Below are positions 8,114 through 11,756 of a DNA stretch of 11,756 nucleotides, one piece after another (position 1 is the stretch's first letter; every line of letters begins with the position of its first letter). A program made the translations under genes and the position numbers. The stretch covers positions 265,210-276,965 of the forward strand of contig NW_003110974.1 in assembly GCF_000003605.2 (NCBI RefSeq). Reading direction: 5' to 3'. Source of the stretch: Saccoglossus kowalevskii (Eukaryota; Hemichordata; Enteropneusta; Harrimaniidae). The notes below the pieces were generated by a model. The model was not told the origin of the DNA. It ran no database searches and worked only from the letters and a program-made list of their open reading frames with translations.

Positions 8114-9855
8114 TGTCTCTGTTTATAAATAGGACAATGAAGTAGAATTCAAATCTCCACTATATACCTTGAAAATTTAAGATGATTTGTCCCCTCCCCG
8201 CACCGATTCTTTTGTCAGTTAAGTTTTCAAGTAAATTATTCTAAACGTCCATACTGTGTAGTTATAATTATGATAACCAATATGTTAATTTCAAGCTGAG
8301 TGATTCTACATCTTATGTTGGCGCTACAAAATACGCAGCGAGGTTCAATCAGAGATTTATTTAGCGATGTATGAAATTGTCAAGCTCTTATCAATTTGAT
8401 TTCTAATATGTACTGTACGTATGTACTATTGGGTTTGATATGTATAGAACAAAACTGAGCTACGAGGTCTGACCAAAGATAAAATGTCGAGGCCAATTTA
8501 TGCAAATTTTTATCTTTGATTAGACAATTACACAACTGCCCAAATTACACAACTGAGCATTTTAGGTAATCCCCTCAGATGCTTATATATTAGCATATGT
8601 TACTGAAGCAAACTGAACTATACATAAGCGTATCTATGTCAGTGAACATATAGACAATGTAACTATATCGATTTTTTTTTTTGTAAAACGTGTCCCAGTT
8701 GGATAAAATGGACAGAATATGTCGTAGCCGTAAATAATTAAAACCTCCATTTAAGATCAACTCGAATGTCACTGGATTATTGAACTTCTTGTTCTGTTTT
8801 CATTACGTAATTATCATGTTTTATAATCCACAAAAAGTGGCATGTTACAGAACCCCCTCCCACAGCAACAATGCTGGAAATTATTTATTCACGGCGCCGA
8901 TGTTGTTCTGATTGGGCAATGTGCTATTGTAAATCAATAAGTATATGTTGTGTTACTCAAGTATGTATTTTCTCATTCAAAAATTGGAAACATTGCCAAT
9001 ATAAACAATACAGTGACGTACTGACATATATTGTGATAACGTATGAAGAACTTTGGTACTGATAAGAAAATAACTTTGATCACAGCATACAATACGAACA
9101 GTTGCCAACATTTCTGTTCTTATACTCGTTGCTAAGACATTGAGTAAATAAACACTTCACTGCAATCTTTTATTACTAACCTTCAAGATAGAAGCATACA
9201 TAAACAATTATGCAATAAATTACTTAATTGGTAATGTGATGATTTGCTTTATGATAGTAAGACTCTGAGTATTATGTAGGCGAATTGTTTACGACAGTGG
9301 TTATTACGATGTTTATACATTAATGGATATCTACGTTAGAGTTAATACAGAAATAAATTTACTAACTACGATGCATTCCAATGTACTACCATATTTGAGT
9401 GTACACACGCCACTACAGTGTTACATTATATAAGGTGTACATATGTTGTCGCATGTAGACACATATACGTTATATCATTCATGAGGCCAGATGCACAACA
9501 TATGTGTTTACGCGTAAAAAAAAACACGAGAGAAATAATCCATTGTCATGATATCACGATATATTATACTGAAGCGGGTTTAAAGTTAGAATAAATACTT
9601 GTTCAACCAAGTTTTTGGTAAAGGTCCACACGTTGGGACACCAGCTACGGTTATTAACCTATTATTGACGGAAAGTCGTATATTTTAAACATTAGTCACG
9701 ACTCTGTGCGTATCTACACATCTAGATAATAAAGTAATAAATGTTTAGGTATATTTCACCATATTGTCATGGCTACGGGCTGTATAACATAGACACTCTC
9801 AAGGCGAACATGGTCAAAACGCCATATACGCTGTGTCCGATCATCATTCGTTAAT
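8114..9855. other. intergenic region upstream of CLCA gene 2
   Basis: I see no gene here. It holds a 13-base direct repeat (AATTACACAACTG at 8526-8538 and 8543-8555), an 11-base inverted repeat (8474-8484 with 8508-8518), an 11-base inverted repeat ACATATGTTGT (9439-9449 with 9495-9505), and AT-rich DNA. The part just before 9856 should contain the promoter and 5' UTR of the second gene, but no clear TATA box stands out; TGTATAACAT at 9781-9790 is only a weak candidate. Confidence 0.5.
9810..9854 (+). promoter_or_regulatory. candidate upstream open reading frame before CLCA gene 2
   Basis: An ATG at 9810 opens a 14-codon frame (MVKTPYTLCPIIIR) whose TAA stop at 9852-9854 is one base before the main ATG at 9856. 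Another seven-codon frame starts at about 9770. If the transcript starts upstream of 9810, this could lower translation or allow re-initiation. The transcript start is not known, so this is inference. Confidence 0.35.
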
Positions 9856-10041
9856 ATGACTGGACAAATGTTTCAAATTATTTTCGCGTTCATGTGTATT
9901 ACTGCTACCATTTTGTCTACCGGTGCATTTGCAATCAATATACGTACACCCATAAAACTGGACAATAACGGATATACTGGTTTGTTGATAGCGATCCATG
10001 AACGGGTGCCAGAAGACTTAGCAATATTAGACAGGCTTCAA
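9856..10041 (+). CDS. CLCA gene 2 exon 1: signal peptide and first strands
   Basis: 62 codons from ATG to the strong donor GTAAGT at 10042, phase 0. It ends LAILDRLQ, where the family has a helix that continues in the next exon. Read-through into the intron would give a stop at 10147, so splicing is required. Confidence 0.92.
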
Positions 10042-10590
10042 GTAAGTTCCTATTTTTATTTACTTGGTGGCTTGTTTGGTAATAACACTATAGGTTTGAA
10101 CTTGAGTAATAACACAACACAGTTGTCGAATACTGTCCATTTTCAGTAGTGGGAACGATCTTTTTGTAATTTAACAAGACAAATATATAAAAAATATGGG
10201 GATGTATTCAGATACGTAAATGCGTAAATGCTTTTTATCCATTTCCCGCTAATACTGTCATACGTCATTCTAGCTCATGCTTACTCTACCCGCAGGTGAT
10301 ATTCACAGATGCCTCGAAATTCTTGTACGAGGCGAGTCGCCACTACACTTATATTCACGACGTCACCATCCTCCTTCCAGAAACATGGAGTGACAACCCA
10401 TTTTACGAGCGTGCTACGTGGGAGACGTTCGACATTGCCAATGTATTAGTGGACGAGGAGAATCCCCAATGGGCGCACAATCCCTACACAAAACAAACTC
10501 TTCCTTGTGGAAAACCCGGAGAGTATATTCATATCACACCAAAATGGATTACTGATGTCGATTTCAGTACATACTTCTGGGGAGATTCAG
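9856..10590 (+). CDS. CLCA family calcium-activated chloride channel regulator, 5' part (2 exons, 3' end outside window)
   Basis: Joined exons 9856-10041 and 10296-10590 give 163 codons minus split bases: 160 full residues. Residues 1-26 form a signal peptide (hydrophobic FQIIFAFMCITATILSTG, likely cut after AFA). Then comes the N-terminal CLCA domain: NNGYTGLLIAIHERVPED, the helix DASKFLYEASR, VTILLPETW, an IANVLV strand, PYTKQTLPCGKPGEYIHITP and a final FWGDS. In known family members this domain continues into the HExxH zinc protease motif, which must lie in the next exon beyond the window. The start ATG has A at position -3 and precedes the signal peptide directly. It lies 4.65 kb after the stop of the first CLCA gene on the same strand, as expected for tandem copies. 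The reading frame is unbroken. It could be secreted or membrane bound; the missing C-terminus decides that. Confidence 0.92.
10296..10590 (+). CDS. CLCA gene 2 exon 2: N-terminal CLCA domain
   Basis: The acceptor TCTACCCGCAG ends at 10295 and the donor GTACGT starts at 10591; it enters in phase 0 and leaves in phase 1. It encodes VIFTDASKFLYEASR through PETW, PYTKQTLPCGKPGEYIH and FWGDS. It does not yet reach the zinc-binding HExxH motif. Confidence 0.92.
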
Positions 10591-11756
10591 GTACGTTCAT
10601 TTACACTCAGTTAGACACGGTAAATTATGTGCCACTCTTAAGAAGAAAGAACGAATAAGAATTTTGTTTAGTTTTACAAAATATTAGTGAATAAATAAAG
10701 GTTTGGTTTTTCTCCTTTTTATATATTTCGTAAAAAACTAACACATAAGGATCAATACAATGTGGAATTAAAAACAAACAAAAAATATTGCAGCCATTAC
10801 CAACAAACAATTGTAATCATAAATAGAATGGCACTCGACGTAAAATAGTGACGTATTGACTGTGCTATACACGTTTCAAATTACGAGACAGTACTGTTCA
10901 TCGTATACCGCGATGTACTTGTATGGAGTAAATATCGAAGTCTCTATGTTAACGAAGCGACACATATGACATGTTTTCAACTACGCTTTAAACATACAAT
11001 CGTTCGAGAATTCCCCGTCTGTGGGAATATATATAGTTAACAGTGTTTGCACTGTATAGTCGAGTAGCACTCAACCACTGGACAAAGAGTGTATCCGTCA
11101 CGAGAACCCTACTTCAAATGTTTTTCTTGTCGCAAACAAGTCTGAGGGCCTACATGTCATTGTGCACATCACACGTAAATATGTTTATAGCTTAATGAAC
11201 TAAAGTGTCCTGAGATTCAAAGTTCATGGCAATACAAGGTAAAAACGTACAAGGAGGTAGTTCATATATGTCGCTTAAAAGCAGGACATGACGTTATAGA
11301 CCTACTTATGGTAGATTTTACAGTGATCCCAGCGTAGTGCTGCTTTACCAATATAATTTATTTTCGAACCATTGATGTAATTACAATTAGCAATGTCACA
11401 TGACATGGCCTATACTACAACACGTATTTTCTCTCTATTTCGTTGTATTTGTGCCTAATTAATGAGGACGTGATTATAAATATCTCTCTATTTAGTTTAA
11501 ATAATATGATTTAATGAGGTCATGTGACATGTCGACGTTGTCTAAAGAATAACTAAACCCTTCAAGTCCGATAGAAATATTGGTAGAAGTAATATATATT
11601 ATAAACTTTACTTTTGATTTCTTACACACTCATAATTCATTTTTGTCAAATATTTATCAGAATGAGTACACGTCAGTGGTTATACAGTCTCAGACCCACA
11701 TTTGACCTCGGCGTATTCGGTCCTACACATCTTTGCGTGGCAATGTGAGTCCCTTC
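10591..11756 (+). other. start of intron 2 of CLCA gene 2
   Basis: The next exon should encode the HExxH protease motif (typically HEWAH followed by RWGVFDEY-like sequence). I find nothing like it in any frame up to the window end, so the intron is at least 1166 bases. The stretch is AT-rich and contains a degenerate tandem duplication at about 11430-11527. Confidence 0.6.
11430..11527. repeat. degenerate tandem duplication, about 53-base unit
   Basis: TCTCTCTATTT occurs at 11430-11440 and 11483-11493, and AATGAGG at 11461-11467 and 11513-11519, giving a consistent offset of 52-53 bases. The sequence between the anchors has diverged. ATGTCACATGAC near 11394-11405 also recurs inverted near 11518-11530. 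Confidence 0.5.

Noticed and set aside
8590-9062. Open frames at 8590-8772 (-) and 8871-9062 (+)
   Set aside because: Short, low-complexity translation, no motifs or context.
10591-11756. Search for the HExxH protease exon of CLCA gene 2
   Set aside because: No HEWAH-like coding segment with splice sites in any + frame; it must lie beyond the window.
1-11756. tRNA, rRNA, CRISPR or bacterial-type operons
   Set aside because: No cloverleaf with a GGTTCAAATC-like arm, no regularly spaced identical repeats with unique spacers, and genes are split by introns.

Overview
This is an animal (metazoan) genomic window. It is AT-rich, its genes are split by short GT-AG introns, and it carries decayed LINE retrotransposons and short inverted-repeat elements. 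It holds parts of two genes of the CLCA family (calcium-activated chloride channel regulators), arranged head-to-tail on the + strand. Intron sizes, relic types and the two-gene array suit an invertebrate such as a hemichordate, amphioxus or mollusc, but I cannot fix the species from sequence alone.

Layout. 1-1528 is most likely the last part of an intron of the first gene and holds short inverted repeats (302-453, 645-720, 1126-1178). 1529-5204 holds the eight 3'-terminal coding exons of the first CLCA gene. They encode a von Willebrand factor A (VWA) domain with an intact metal-binding site, a beta-sandwich region, a fibronectin type III (FN3) domain, an acidic stalk, one membrane helix and a short tail. 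A polyadenylation signal follows at 5274. 5205-9855 is intergenic and contains a + strand LINE C-terminal relic (about 5568-5775), a cluster of CGGATCG motifs (6329-6402) and a minus-strand LINE relic (6778-8113) whose reverse transcriptase has lost its centre. 9856-10590 holds the first two coding exons of a second CLCA gene: signal peptide plus the start of the N-terminal CLCA domain. That gene runs out of the window through an intron of at least 1166 bases.

The protein exon joins were worked out by hand: all reading phases match across every junction (0,0,0,0,1,1,1 in the first gene; 0 then 1 in the second). CLCA proteins are known as secreted or membrane-attached, self-cleaving metalloproteases that modulate anion channels through their VWA domain. 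The two genes do not form a pathway here; they look like neighbouring members of a locally duplicated family. I see no CRISPR, operon, tRNA, rRNA or undescribed multi-gene system. The items most worth following are the tandem array, the short upstream reading frame of the second gene, and the relic and repeat structures between the genes.
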